From Rhizobium bangladeshense (GTDB taxonomy: Bacteria > Pseudomonadota > Alphaproteobacteria > Rhizobiales > Rhizobiaceae), in contig NZ_CP071614.1 in assembly GCF_017357245.1 (NCBI RefSeq), positions 1 through 64,000 of the forward strand: a DNA stretch of 64,000 nucleotides, read 5' to 3'. Under the pieces are notes generated by a model. That model worked only from the letters and a program-made list of their open reading frames with translations, had not been told where the DNA came from and searched no databases. This document shows, piece by piece, positions 7,922 to 18,300 of this stretch (position 1 is its first letter; each line of letters begins with the position of its first letter). The translations under genes and the position numbers were made by a program.

Positions 7922-10453
7922 CTATAATTTTGCAAAGCGCAGTCTCAGCGCATTGGCGATCACCGATACCGATGAGAGGCTCATCGCCGCCGCGGCGATC
8001 ATCGGTGAGAGCAGCAAGCCGAAAACGGGATAGAGGACCCCGGCGGCGACCGGAACGCCGAGCGCGTTATAACCAAAGGCGAAGCCGAGATTCTGGCGGA
8101 TATTACGCATCGTAGCCTCAGCCAGCCGCCGCGCCCTGACGATCCCGTTGAGATCGCCTTTGACCAATGTAATGCCTGCGCTTTCCATCGCAACATCGGC
8201 GCCGGTGCCCATGGCGATGCCGACATCGGCGGTAGCAAGTGCCGGGGCGTCGTTGATGCCGTCCCCCGCCATGGCGATGACCGCGCCTTTGGCGCGTAGT
8301 TCCTCGATCAGCGCCTTCTTGCCTTCCGGCAGCACATCCGCGCGAACCTCATCGATCCCGAGGCTTTTCGCCACGGCCCGCGCCGTCCGCTCGTTGTCGC
8401 CGGTCGCCATGATGATCTTCAGTCCGCTTTCGTGCAGCGCTTTGATTGCAGCTGATGTCGTCGGCTTGATCCGGTCGGCGACGGCGACCAGACCGGCAAG
8501 CTTGCCGTCGAGCGTCACGAACATCACCGTCTTGCCATCGCCGCGCAGGGCACCGGTCTTCTCCGACAGCGCCGACGGATCGACGCCGAGATCGGCGAGC
8601 ATTGCTGCATTGCCGAGTGCCACCCTCGTACCGCCGGCAATACCCTGGACACCTTTGCCCGTCTTGGCCTCGAAGCCGGTCACCTCCACGGAGGCGGCAC
8701 CGCGCTCTTCGGCGCCCGATACGATCGCTTCGGCAAGCGGATGCTCGGAGCCGCGCTCGAGGCTCGCCGCCAGCGACAGCAGCCGGTTCTCCTCGACGTT
8801 GCCGACGGCGACGATGTCGGTGAGCACAGGCTTGCCTTCGGTCAGCGTGCCGGTCTTGTCGACGATCAGCGTGTCGACCTTGGAAAAGCGCTCCAGCGCT
8901 TCGGCGTCCTTGATCAGCACGCCTTCGCCAGCGCCGCGGCCGGTCGCGATCATGATCGACATCGGCGTCGCAAGGCCGAGCGCACAGGGGCAGGCGATGA
9001 TCAAAACGGCGACGGCGGCAAGCAGCGCATTTGCCAGGCTCGGCTCCGGTCCGATGGCTGCCCAGACGACGAAGGCCAGGATGGCTACGGCGACGACAGC
9101 AGGCACGAAGAAGGCCGAAACCCGGTCTACCGCGCCCTGAATCGGCGCTCGTGAGCGCTGCGCCTTGGCGACCATGTCGACGATGCGCGACAGCACCGTG
9201 TCTGCGCCGACCTTCTCGGCCGACATGACGAGAGAGCCGTTCTTGTTGATCGTGCCGCCGGTCAGCCCGTCACCCGTCGTTTTCTCGACCGGCAGGGGTT
9301 CGCCCGTTATCATCGATTCGTCGACGGTTGACTGGCCTTCGAGGACAGAACCATCCACCGGCACGCGCTCGCCTGGGCGCACGCGCAGCCGATCGCCGGT
9401 CTGGATCTCCTCCACCGGCACGTCGCTCTCACTGCCATCGGCATCGATGCGCCGCGCCGTTTTCGGCGCGAGGTCGAGCAGAGCGCGGATCGCCGAGCCG
9501 GTACGCTCGCGCGCCTTCAATTCCAGCACCTGTCCGACGAAGACCAAGGCAACGATGACGGCCGCCGCTTCGAAATAGACGGGCACGGAGGCGCCGTGGC
9601 CGCGAAAGCTCATCGGGAAAATTCCGGGCGCAAGCGTGGCGACGACGCTGTAGACATAGGCCGTGCCGACGCCGAGGCCGATCAGCGTCCACATGTTTGG
9701 GCTGCGATTGACGAGAGAGGCCCATGCGCGGCGGAAGAACGGCAGGGCAGCCCACAGCACAACCGGCGTTGCCAGCAGCAGTTCGATATAGGCCGCCCAT
9801 GGTTCGCCGATCGCTTCACGGAGAGGAAGGCCGAGCATCGGCCCCATGCCGAGCGCCAGCAGCGGCAAGACGAGGACGGCGCTAACCCAAAGCCGTCTGA
9901 CGAAATCGACAAGTTCCGGATTTGGTCCTTCATCGGCCGGAGGAATGCCCATCGGCTCCAGCGCCATGCCGCATTTCGGGCAGTCGCCAGGCCGGTCGCT
10001 GACGACTTCCGGGTGCATCGGGCAGGTATAGAGCGTACCCTGCGGGGCAGGCTTTGGCGCCGGACGGGCGCCGTCGCGATAGGCCGACGGGTCGGCCTCG
10101 AATTTGGTTCGGCAGGCGGTCGAGCAGAAGTAAAATTTCTCGCCCTCGAATTTCAGGAAGTATTTTGCCGTCGAACGATCAACGACCATGCCGCAGACCG
10201 GATCCTTCGCCGTCAGATAATCCTGCGGCTGGGCCGCGAACTTCGTGCGGCAGCTCTCGGAGCAGAAATGATAGATACGGCCCATGTGTTCGACCGAAGG
10301 TTTGCCGGCTTGCGGATCGACCGTCATGCCGCAGACGGGATCACGGATCATCGCTTCGGCGGCCTTCTCATGATCATGGCCGCAATGGCAATGACCGTCG
10401 CCGTGGCTGTGGCTGTGATGATGATGGTGGTCGTGTTCGTGCCTGGTATCCAT
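7922..10453 (-). CDS. actP: Copper-translocating P1B-type ATPase with YHS domains
   Basis: This 843-residue inner-membrane pump exports Cu(I). In place of the usual HMA domains the N-terminus has a His-rich stretch ([17 protein letters not shown], about 4-20), then two YHS-type metal domains each starting DPVCGM (about 38 and 84), then a heavy-metal-binding segment with CPMHPEV and CPKCGM. The P-type core follows with TGE (MITGEP), the transmembrane CPC ([12 protein letters not shown]), the phosphorylation motif DKTGTLT and [15 protein letters not shown] stands before the ATG. It heads a two-gene unit with hmrR. The actP symbol follows rhizobial usage; copA would be equally valid. Confidence 0.93.
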   Translation of the reverse strand: MDTRHEHDHHHHHSHSHGDGHCHCGHDHEKAAEAMIRDPVCGMTVDPQAGKPSVEHMGRIYHFCSESCRTKFAAQPQDYLTAKDPVCGMVVDRSTAKYFLKFEGEKFYFCSTACRTKFEADPSAYRDGARPAPKPAPQGTLYTCPMHPEVVSDRPGDCPKCGMALEPMGIPPADEGPNPELVDFVRRLWVSAVLVLPLLALGMGPMLGLPLREAIGEPWAAYIELLLATPVVLWAALPFFRRAWASLVNRSPNMWTLIGLGVGTAYVYSVVATLAPGIFPMSFRGHGASVPVYFEAAAVIVALVFVGQVLELKARERTGSAIRALLDLAPKTARRIDADGSESDVPVEEIQTGDRLRVRPGERVPVDGSVLEGQSTVDESMITGEPLPVEKTTGDGLTGGTINKNGSLVMSAEKVGADTVLSRIVDMVAKAQRSRAPIQGAVDRVSAFFVPAVVAVAILAFVVWAAIGPEPSLANALLAAVAVLIIACPCALGLATPMSIMIATGRGAGEGVLIKDAEALERFSKVDTLIVDKTGTLTEGKPVLTDIVAVGNVEENRLLSLAASLERGSEHPLAEAIVSGAEERGAASVEVTGFEAKTGKGVQGIAGGTRVALGNAAMLADLGVDPSALSEKTGALRGDGKTVMFVTLDGKLAGLVAVADRIKPTTSAAIKALHESGLKIIMATGDNERTARAVAKSLGIDEVRADVLPEGKKALIEELRAKGAVIAMAGDGINDAPALATADVGIAMGTGADVAMESAGITLVKGDLNGIVRARRLAEATMRNIRQNLGFAFGYNALGVPVAAGVLYPVFGLLLSPMIAAAAMSLSSVSVIANALRLRFAKL

Positions 10454-10487
10454 GACTGTCTCCTATGCCCGAAGGGCAGTTGGAGAG

Positions 10488-10518
10488 CTTATCCACCTTC
10501 CAGTAACTGGAAGGTCAA
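10488..10518 (-). promoter_or_regulatory. CueR/HmrR-type copper promoter with perfect dyad
   Basis: Bases 10495-10515 form a perfect 10-1-10 palindrome, ACCTTCCAGT-A-ACTGGAAGGT. Read on the minus strand it lies between -35 TTGACC (10513-10518) and -10-like GATAAG (10488-10493) with a 19-base spacer, the overlong spacing that MerR-family activators correct. It sits about 40 bases before the copper ATPase ATG. Confidence 0.88.
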
Positions 10519-10578
10519 GCGCTAATTTTGACGACATCGATTTTATCGAAAACTGGCGCATCAGATCGCGTCCGATCC

Positions 10579-13188
10579 TCAGATCGGGCTGATCAGGCCG
10601 AGCGGCTGGCTCCCGAGCAGCGCGGCCACCGAAATGCTGCCTCCGGGCTCGATCGTTTTTCCAGTCACGAGATCCGCCTTCAACCCGTGAAGAGGGGAGG
10701 GCACCGCGATCGCCGTGTCCTCCCAGAACTCCGGACCGGCAAAAAGGACGCCGGGATCAAGCCAGCCGAACATCAGCCGCGGGGCGACGGTGATTGCGAA
10801 TTCGCTGTTATGCACCCGGGCAAAGGCCAGCACATGATCACGGCGGCTGCCCGTCGTCTTCAACGGCAAATAGTCGCCCCTGGCAAAGAGAACCGGGTGC
10901 CGCTGGCGCAGCTGCAGGCCGATTGCGATAATGCGCTGCTTCAATGCCGCCGCCTGGAGCTTGGCGATCGGTCCGGCTTCATCAAGCCAAGCCGTCAGCT
11001 GTGCATGATCGACCGGCCGGCGATTGTCGGGATCGACAAGACTGAAATCGAAAACCTCCGCGCCCTGGTAAATGTCGGGTATGCCCGGCGCCGTCAGCTT
11101 GAGCAGTGTCTGCGACAGGCTGTTCACGTAGCCTGCCGCGATGAAGGGCTGCAGCACCCGTTCGAAATCTTCCAGAAAAGCGTCATTGTCCGGCGACACA
11201 AGCGCCGCCGCATAGGCCGTGACCGCCTCCTCGTAGGCGCCGTCCTGTTGGGTCCAGGCGCTGCGCAGTTTCGCCTCGCGCACCGACTTCAGCGCGTAAT
11301 CGGTAAATCGTGCGCGAAGGTCCTCCGTCTGTGCTCTGTCGAACTCCTCCGGCCAGACGCCGGCGAGCGCCTGATACAGCATCCATTCGGTATTTGGCTC
11401 GGGCGCCGCACCACCCGGCAGATGCTTCAGCCACGGCCGGTTCATCTCGCGCCAACGCTCCACCGCCTGGGCAAATACATCCGCACCCTCGCTCAAGACG
11501 TAGAGCCTCGCGCGCGCATCCTCGCCGCGCTTGGTGTCGTGAGTGGAGCTTGCGGAAAGCCCATGCGGCTGCAGCCGCGCCCGCTCGGCCATGCGACGAT
11601 GGAATCCGTCGGGTCCCTCGGGCGCCTTTCCGGGTTCGCCGCCGACCTCGTTTGCGGCAAGCAGCCTGTTATAGCGGTAGAACAGCGTATCCTCTGTCGC
11701 CTTCGCCATGACAGGCCCGCTCAGCTGCTGGAATCGAATGCGGAATTCATGGCCCGCCGGACCTTCGATCTTGCCTTCGAGAAGTTTCAGCACGTGATCG
11801 AGCGCGCGCCGGTCGTCGAGCTGCGCCATGACCTGCGACGCGGTCGAGGCAAGGACGGCCGAATCCTGCCAGCTAAGCGGGCCGCCGTCGCCATAGGTGC
11901 GGTAGACGGGGAAAGCGATCAGCAGCTCGCGCACGGCGGTGGCGATCTCTTCTCGGCTTATCTCGGGAAAGATGCCCGCTGCCATCGCGACCAGCTTGCC
12001 GGTCTCACCGGCGAAATTGCACTCGACCATCTGTTGCTTGGCAAGCCGCCGGCCCTCCTCGAGATCGCCCGCCTCGCCGGCGAGGCCGCGATAGGCATCG
12101 TCCAATATCCGCAGGCCGCCGGGGTCGATGAAAACTTCGCCGAGGGCGGCGATGAATTCATAACCGGTGGTGCCTGCAACCGGCCAGCTCTCAGGCAGGA
12201 CCTCGCCCGCCCCGAGGATCTTTTCGACGACGATATAGGTGTCGGCCCCCACTTCTGCCTTCAGTCTGTCGAGATAGGCCTTGGGTTCGGCGAGCCCGTC
12301 GACATGGTCGATGCGCAGGCCCTGCACCTTGCCATCACGCACGAGTTCAAGCACCAGCCTGTGCAGGTCCGCGAACACCGCGGGATCCTCGACCCGGGTC
12401 CCCACCAGTCCGGTCACCTCGAAAAAGCGGCGGTAACTCAGGTGCCGCGCCGCTTCCTTCCAATGGATCAGTCGCCAATGCTGGTCGTCATGCAGGCTCC
12501 TGAGGAATTCGCGATCGGACGAGATGTCCTCGAGCTTTTGCCGGAGGGCCGCGCGATCGCCCCCTTCGAAGAGAATGTCGCGCAACGCGCGGGCGAAGTC
12601 TTCGCCTGATCTCACGGCCGCAGCCTCCGCCATTCGCGTTGCGACCGGATCGTCGAGCCGGTTTGCGATCGCGCCGTAGCTGCTGGGTTTGACAGGCAAC
12701 GACGTTTGAAAATAAGCCATGGCGAAGGTGCCGAGCGTCTCGTCGAGCACGAGGCGCAGTTCGCCGGCTGCCAGCGCCTCTTCGAAATCCCGGCCGAGCT
12801 GCGGCAGGGTCAGCGGCTCGTTCCAGTCGATGTCGAAATGGCGCGCATAGGCGCTCTGCCGGCCGAAAGCCAGTACGTCCCGCCACCAGGCGTTGTCAGG
12901 TGAAGCGGCCATATGGTTCGGAACGATGTCGAGAACCAAGCCCATGCCCGCCGAGGCGAGGCTTTCCGTCAGCCGGTCGAACCCCGCGCGGCCACCAAGC
13001 GCCGGATCGATCTCATTGGCGTCAGTGACGTCATAACCGTGAGTCGAGCCGCTGACGGCGGTGAAAATCGGTGAGGCATAGAGGTGGCTGATGCCGAGCG
13101 TCTTGAGATAGGGAACGAGGTCGCAGGCACGATCGAAAGTCATGCCGTTGCGGAACTGTATCCGGTAGGTCGCTGTCGGAAGAGTCAT
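10579..13188 (-). CDS. treY: Maltooligosyl trehalose synthase
   Basis: TreY isomerises the reducing-end glucose of maltodextrins to give maltooligosyl trehalose, the first step of the TreY-TreZ route to trehalose. The 869-residue GH13 protein begins with the family signature TYRIQFRNGMTFDRACDLVP, followed by the (beta/alpha)8 motifs LDIVPNHMA (about 95-103), LRIDHVDGLA (about 297) and the family-typical STHDTKRGEDAR. The length is slightly below that of many homologues. TreZ and a glycogen-debranching enzyme are not in the window. The gene follows pbpC by about 60 bases on the same strand and may share its transcript. Confidence 0.92.
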   Translation of the reverse strand: MTLPTATYRIQFRNGMTFDRACDLVPYLKTLGISHLYASPIFTAVSGSTHGYDVTDANEIDPALGGRAGFDRLTESLASAGMGLVLDIVPNHMAASPDNAWWRDVLAFGRQSAYARHFDIDWNEPLTLPQLGRDFEEALAAGELRLVLDETLGTFAMAYFQTSLPVKPSSYGAIANRLDDPVATRMAEAAAVRSGEDFARALRDILFEGGDRAALRQKLEDISSDREFLRSLHDDQHWRLIHWKEAARHLSYRRFFEVTGLVGTRVEDPAVFADLHRLVLELVRDGKVQGLRIDHVDGLAEPKAYLDRLKAEVGADTYIVVEKILGAGEVLPESWPVAGTTGYEFIAALGEVFIDPGGLRILDDAYRGLAGEAGDLEEGRRLAKQQMVECNFAGETGKLVAMAAGIFPEISREEIATAVRELLIAFPVYRTYGDGGPLSWQDSAVLASTASQVMAQLDDRRALDHVLKLLEGKIEGPAGHEFRIRFQQLSGPVMAKATEDTLFYRYNRLLAANEVGGEPGKAPEGPDGFHRRMAERARLQPHGLSASSTHDTKRGEDARARLYVLSEGADVFAQAVERWREMNRPWLKHLPGGAAPEPNTEWMLYQALAGVWPEEFDRAQTEDLRARFTDYALKSVREAKLRSAWTQQDGAYEEAVTAYAAALVSPDNDAFLEDFERVLQPFIAAGYVNSLSQTLLKLTAPGIPDIYQGAEVFDFSLVDPDNRRPVDHAQLTAWLDEAGPIAKLQAAALKQRIIAIGLQLRQRHPVLFARGDYLPLKTTGSRRDHVLAFARVHNSEFAITVAPRLMFGWLDPGVLFAGPEFWEDTAIAVPSPLHGLKADLVTGKTIEPGGSISVAALLGSQPLGLISPI

Positions 13189-13248
13189 GAGGCCGTCTGA
13201 CGTTGGAGGGAGACCTTTTCCAACGGTTGTGTCCGGTCTTTGGTTCCT

Positions 13249-15330
13249 TCAGTCGATGAAAACACCCACACTTGCGGCGCGTCCGGCTGAATCGATGACG
13301 GTCAGTTTCGAATAGCCGCCGCCATCCGGCAGCCATTGCTGGGTGCGCCGGCGGGAGAGATCGGGCAAAGGCTTACCGTTGGCGAGCCAGCGGAAGGGCG
13401 CGCGGCCGCCTTGCAGCTTCAGCATCAGCGGCGACAGGTCGCCCCCTTTTGCGCCGAGATCGATATGGGCTCCCTCGGGCGGATAGACGATTTGGGGCGC
13501 GGGCTCGCGGCCGGAGGCGACGAGCAGGCCGCTGGCATTGAGCGCAAAACGCCGCTGGCTGATCGGCAGCTCCGACTGGGCGATGCGCACGGCTCCCGCC
13601 GGTGGGCGGGGCAGGGGCGTCGTGGCGATGCCGGATTTGCCGAAAGCCTCGAACAGCATCGGTGCTGCGGTGCCATAGCCGGTCAAGCCCGGAACCGCGC
13701 TGTTGTCAGGCCGACCGACCCAGACGCCGAGCACATAACGTCCGTCATAGCCAACCGACCAGGCGTCGCGATAGCCGTAGCTCGTGCCGGTCTTATAGGC
13801 GATGCCGCGCTGCGGTGCGCCTGCGGGGGGAATGACGCCGGAGAGAATATCGGCGACGTTCCATACCGCGACCGGCTCCAGCAGCGGTTCGCCGTCGAGC
13901 TTGCCCGGTGTGCCGGTGACGCCGTCGCCGAGCCGTGCCGGCTGGCCGCGATTGGCGAGCGCCGTATAAAGCTGCACCAGATCCTTCAGCGTGATGCCGA
14001 CGCCGCCGAGACCGATTGCCAGTCCCGGTGTCTCGTTCGGCGGCAGGGCTGGGCGTACTTCGGCGCGGCGGAAGCGCACCAGCAGCCGCGACGGCCCGAC
14101 CGCGTCGAGCAGCTTGACGGCCGGCACGTTCAAGGAGAGCTGCAGGGCCTCGCGCACGGTGACATCGCCCTGATAGCTCATGTCGAAATTGCGCGGGCGG
14201 TAGCCGAAGAAATCGGCGGGCCGGTCTTCGATGATCGTCTCCTGGGAAATGAGGCCCTGCTCGAAGGCGAGCCCGTAGATGAAGGGCTTCAGCGTCGACC
14301 CCGGCGAGCGGTTGACGCGCGTCATGTCGATCCAGCCTGAGCGGCTGGCGTCGAAATAATCGGCCGATCCGACTTCGCCGACGATGGCACCGGTCTGCGC
14401 ATCCGCCATCACCATGGCAAGGGAAAGCTTCGGCCCGAGTTTCGCCGTCGATGCGCGCGCAACGGACTCCAGCCCCTGCTGCACCTGCTTCTTCAACGTC
14501 GTCTGATGCTTGAGAGCGGCCGGCTCCCGGCGGCGTGCGGCTTCGGCGAGATGGGCGGCAAGGGCAGGCAGCTGCATGCGCCGCGGCGGAACGGCGACTG
14601 CTTCGGCCCGTTCCGCCTCACCGTCGCCGACGGCTTCGGCCACTGCGACACGGTCGAGCACGCGCTTGCGCGCCTCCTGCGCCGCCTTGAGATTGCGGTC
14701 CGGTCGACGCCGTTCCGGCAATTGCGGCAGCGCGACCAGCAGCGCCGCCTCGGCCACCGTCAGGCGGCGCGGCTCCTTGCCGAAATAGGCAAGGCTTGCG
14801 GCGCGCACGCCCTCGAGGTTGCCGCCATAGGGCGCATGTGTGAGATAGAGGTCGAGGATCTCTTCCTTCGACAGCCGCCGTTCGATCTGCACGGCGCGTG
14901 CAAGCTGCAGAAGTTTTGCTGAAAACGAGCGTTCCGCGCGCGGCTCGATCAGACGCGCCACCTGCATCGAAAGCGTCGAGGCGCCGGAGACGATGCGGCC
15001 GTTGCGGACGAACTGCAGGCTGGCACGCCCCAGCGCCCAGACATCGATGCCGCGGTGCTCGTAGAAACGCTGGTCCTCATAGGCGACGAGCATGCGCAGG
15101 AATTGCGGATCAACATCGGTGACCACAGTTTTGAGCCGCCAACGGCCTTCCGGCGTCGCGAAGGCGCGCAACAGCTGGCCATCGGCATCCAGCACCTCCG
15201 GGGAAACCACATCCGCCTTGTCGAGCGGCGGCGGAAAAGCCCGGTCGGCTGCATCGAGCGCGAAGAGAGCCGCGCCGGCGAGAAGGATGCCGGCGGCGGA
15301 CCCAACCGCGAACTTGTGCCACAGCCTCAT
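13249..15330 (-). CDS. pbpC: Penicillin-binding protein 1C, bifunctional transglycosylase/transpeptidase-like
   Basis: This 693-residue class A PBP has an N-terminal membrane anchor (about 8-28), a glycosyltransferase-51 domain with the catalytic text EDQRFYEHRGID (about 90-101), a transpeptidase-like domain with SxxK in SPGSTLKPF, SLN in LQLSLNVPA and KTGTSYG, and a C-terminal BiPBP_C domain (about 600-690). It acts in the periplasm on peptidoglycan. The ATG overlaps the stop of the alpha-2-macroglobulin gene (TAATG). This gene pair is widely conserved: the PBP repairs wall breaches while the macroglobulin is thought to trap invading proteases. Confidence 0.95.
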   Translation of the reverse strand: MRLWHKFAVGSAAGILLAGAALFALDAADRAFPPPLDKADVVSPEVLDADGQLLRAFATPEGRWRLKTVVTDVDPQFLRMLVAYEDQRFYEHRGIDVWALGRASLQFVRNGRIVSGASTLSMQVARLIEPRAERSFSAKLLQLARAVQIERRLSKEEILDLYLTHAPYGGNLEGVRAASLAYFGKEPRRLTVAEAALLVALPQLPERRRPDRNLKAAQEARKRVLDRVAVAEAVGDGEAERAEAVAVPPRRMQLPALAAHLAEAARRREPAALKHQTTLKKQVQQGLESVARASTAKLGPKLSLAMVMADAQTGAIVGEVGSADYFDASRSGWIDMTRVNRSPGSTLKPFIYGLAFEQGLISQETIIEDRPADFFGYRPRNFDMSYQGDVTVREALQLSLNVPAVKLLDAVGPSRLLVRFRRAEVRPALPPNETPGLAIGLGGVGITLKDLVQLYTALANRGQPARLGDGVTGTPGKLDGEPLLEPVAVWNVADILSGVIPPAGAPQRGIAYKTGTSYGYRDAWSVGYDGRYVLGVWVGRPDNSAVPGLTGYGTAAPMLFEAFGKSGIATTPLPRPPAGAVRIAQSELPISQRRFALNASGLLVASGREPAPQIVYPPEGAHIDLGAKGGDLSPLMLKLQGGRAPFRWLANGKPLPDLSRRRTQQWLPDGGGYSKLTVIDSAGRAASVGVFID

Positions 15331-18300
15331 TATTGCGCTGCTACAACCTCCATCTTACCGGTCGCCGTGCGGGCCGAGAGCTCCGGCCTGTACATGTCCT
15401 CGACACTTGCTGCCGGATGGTCGTAGGTGCCGGGGGTGACGGCGCGCACGACATAGGCGACGTTGAATTCACGACTGTCGCCCGACGCGCGGTTGAAGGC
15501 GGCAACAAAACGGTCATAGCGGAATTCCGTATGGGCGGTGGAGATTTCGCCGATCCAGTCGAAATTCGTCATTTGGGCGCTGTCGACGAGGTTTGGATTG
15601 TCGATTTCGAAGCCGGCCGGCAGAAGATCGGTGATGACGATGCGCGACGGCCAGTCATTGGTCTCGCGCACGTGGATGACGACCACGTAGCGCTCGTTCT
15701 GCTTCGCCTCGCTGACATTGGCCTCCTCGCCGCCGAGCGTGTAATAGCTGCGCTCAATAGTGAAGCCGTCACCGCCGGCCGGCAGCGGCACGGTGGGGGC
15801 GGCAACGGTGGTGACGACAGCCGAGACCGCCTCCTTCGTCTGGTTGGTCAGGGTCAGAGGATGACCGGCGAGCGCGTCGCCGGTCATGCGTGCCATATAG
15901 GCGCCGCTATGGGCGGCGCCATTGACATCGACCTTCAGGCCGTCATCGCCGCCCTGGATGGCGCGCGCGGCAAGCAGCATCCAGGTCTCTTCCTGGGTGC
16001 TCTTGTATTTGCTGCGGCCCCATTCCTTGGCGACGGCCTTGGCGAGATCGGGGATGACAGGCGGCACCGGGCGGCTTTCGGCGGCGAGCGCCAGGATCGC
16101 CGCACCGTCGCGCAGGATCGTGCCGTAATCGGTGCGCGAGAGGTTCACGCGCGACACCATCGATTGCTGCGACATCTGCAGTGCGTCGATGAAAATGTTC
16201 TTCGAACGCTGGGCGTCGCCATAGAGCGCCAGTGCGGCGGCAATATGCGCCTTGGCAAGCGGCGTCGGGAAGTCGTTGATCATCGTATCGGCATAGTACC
16301 GCAGGTCGCTGATCGCGGCCTTCTTATTGCGCGCCAGAACATAGATGGCATAGGCGATCTGGTCGCCCTGGCCCTTGATGTCGGTGGTGTAAGACAGGGT
16401 GTTCTGCAGGTTTTCGAGCGCCTGCGCGAAGGCCTTTTCCGGCACGTCATACTTCATTTCGCGGGCCCGCGTGAGGAAATCGGTGACGTAGCTATCGAGC
16501 CAAACATCGCCCGAATCCGGTCCCCACAGGCCGAAACTGCCGGCCGAGGCCTGGTAGGAGAGCACGCGATAGATTGCATCCTGCACGCGCTTTTGCACGT
16601 CGTCGTCGTTTTCGATGCCGGCCTGCTTCGCCACTTCGGCGAGATAAAGCAGCGGCAGCGCCCGGCTGGTGGTCTGCTCGGCGCAGCCTAAGGGATAGCG
16701 GTCGAGCGTCATCAGCAGCGCCGGGATGTCGAAGACCGCCGAACGCGTGACATTGACGCTGATTGCGGCGCCGGGCAGTACGCTATCGGCCAACAGATTC
16801 TTGTCCACCGTCAGCTTGGCTCCCGGCTTCAGCGCCAGCACCCTGCGCTGGGTGATCGGCAAGGAGGAGGGGCGCACGGGCACATCGACGGTCTGGTCGA
16901 GCGAAAGGCCGGAGGCGTCGGAAAGGTTGATCGAGACGCTGCCGGCGCCCGGCTGTTTGCCGATCAGCGAAAGCGTCAGTTCGGACTTCGCGCCGGCCTC
17001 GAGACGGATCGTCTGCGTGGCGGACGCTTCATCGATGCCGACCGCGTCATTGCCAGTCAGCTGCAGCTTGTAATCGCCGGCCGGCGCATCGGTATTGGCG
17101 ATGTCGAGGCGCAGATTGGCCTTGTCGCCGGGTGCGAGGAATTTCGGCAGGCTCGCGGTCACCACCACGGGATCGCGGATGATGACGTCCTTGACGCCAT
17201 GCCCGACACCGGTCTTCGACCAGGCGACCGCCATGATGCGTGCGGTGCCGTTGAACTGCGGAATATCGAAGGAGACTTTCGCCTTGCCCTCGGCGTCGAG
17301 GTTTATCGGGCCGGAGAAGAAGGCGACGAGCTTCTGCGTCGGCGGGCTTGCCTGCAGCGCAATCGCGCCGCCGTCGCCGCCGGTTCGGAGTTTTCCGGTC
17401 GCACCCAGAGAGCCGTCGATCAGCCGGCCATAGAGGTCGCGGATCTCGAGACCGAGCTGGCGCTGGCCGAAATACCAGTCTTCCGGATTCGGCGGTTCAT
17501 AGCGCGTCAGATTGAGTATGCCGACATCGACGGCGGCAACGGTCACATAGGCATCCTCGTTGGCACCTGCGCCCGTCACCTGCAGGCCGATATCAAGCGG
17601 TCCGCGCGGCAGCATCTTTTCCGGCGTATCAAGCTTTACCTCAAGCGCGCGCTGTTCGGGATCGACTTTCAGCCATTTGATGCCGATCGAGCGCATCGGC
17701 ATATGGCTGTCCTGCGCGTCGCCGGCGCGGAAGAGCGTTGCCGTGACATAGGCGCCGGCACCCCAGTCCGCCGTGACCGGGATGTCGACCTCGCCGCCGG
17801 TCTCGCCCATCGTGGCGTTCTGCACGGCGACGAGCTTTTCGGTTCCGGCCGTCACCATCAGTTCGCCGCCGTAGCGCGAGGTGACTTTCAGCTTGGCGGT
17901 TTCGCCGATCTTGTAGCTGTCCTTGTCGAGCGCGATTTCCAGGCCGTCCGGCGTTTCGGTCGAAGTCGAGGCCACGAACCAGCCGGCGTCGAATTCGACG
18001 CTCGAGGTCGGACCATCGGCGTCCGGGCTTTCCACTTCCAGGCGGTAGCGGCCCCAGGTCACCGGCACGGAAATCTTGCCGCCATCCATCGTCGCGTCGA
18101 CGCTGCCGTTGGAAATCTGCTCGGCGGTATAGACCGGCTCGTACTTCCAGGCGGTCCCCTCGCGATACCATTGGTATTCGCGGTTGAGGCTGTAGAATTT
18201 CCAGCGCAGGCCCTTGGCCTCCTGCTTCTGTCCGTCGGCATCGACGCCGATCACCGTGAAGTTGGCGATGGCGTTCTCGGGCAGCTCGTCGGAAAATTCC

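Noticed and set aside
10528..12609. 693-residue open frame on the plus strand
   Set aside because: It lies antisense to treY, shows no domain text, and is an expected shadow of GC-rich coding DNA.
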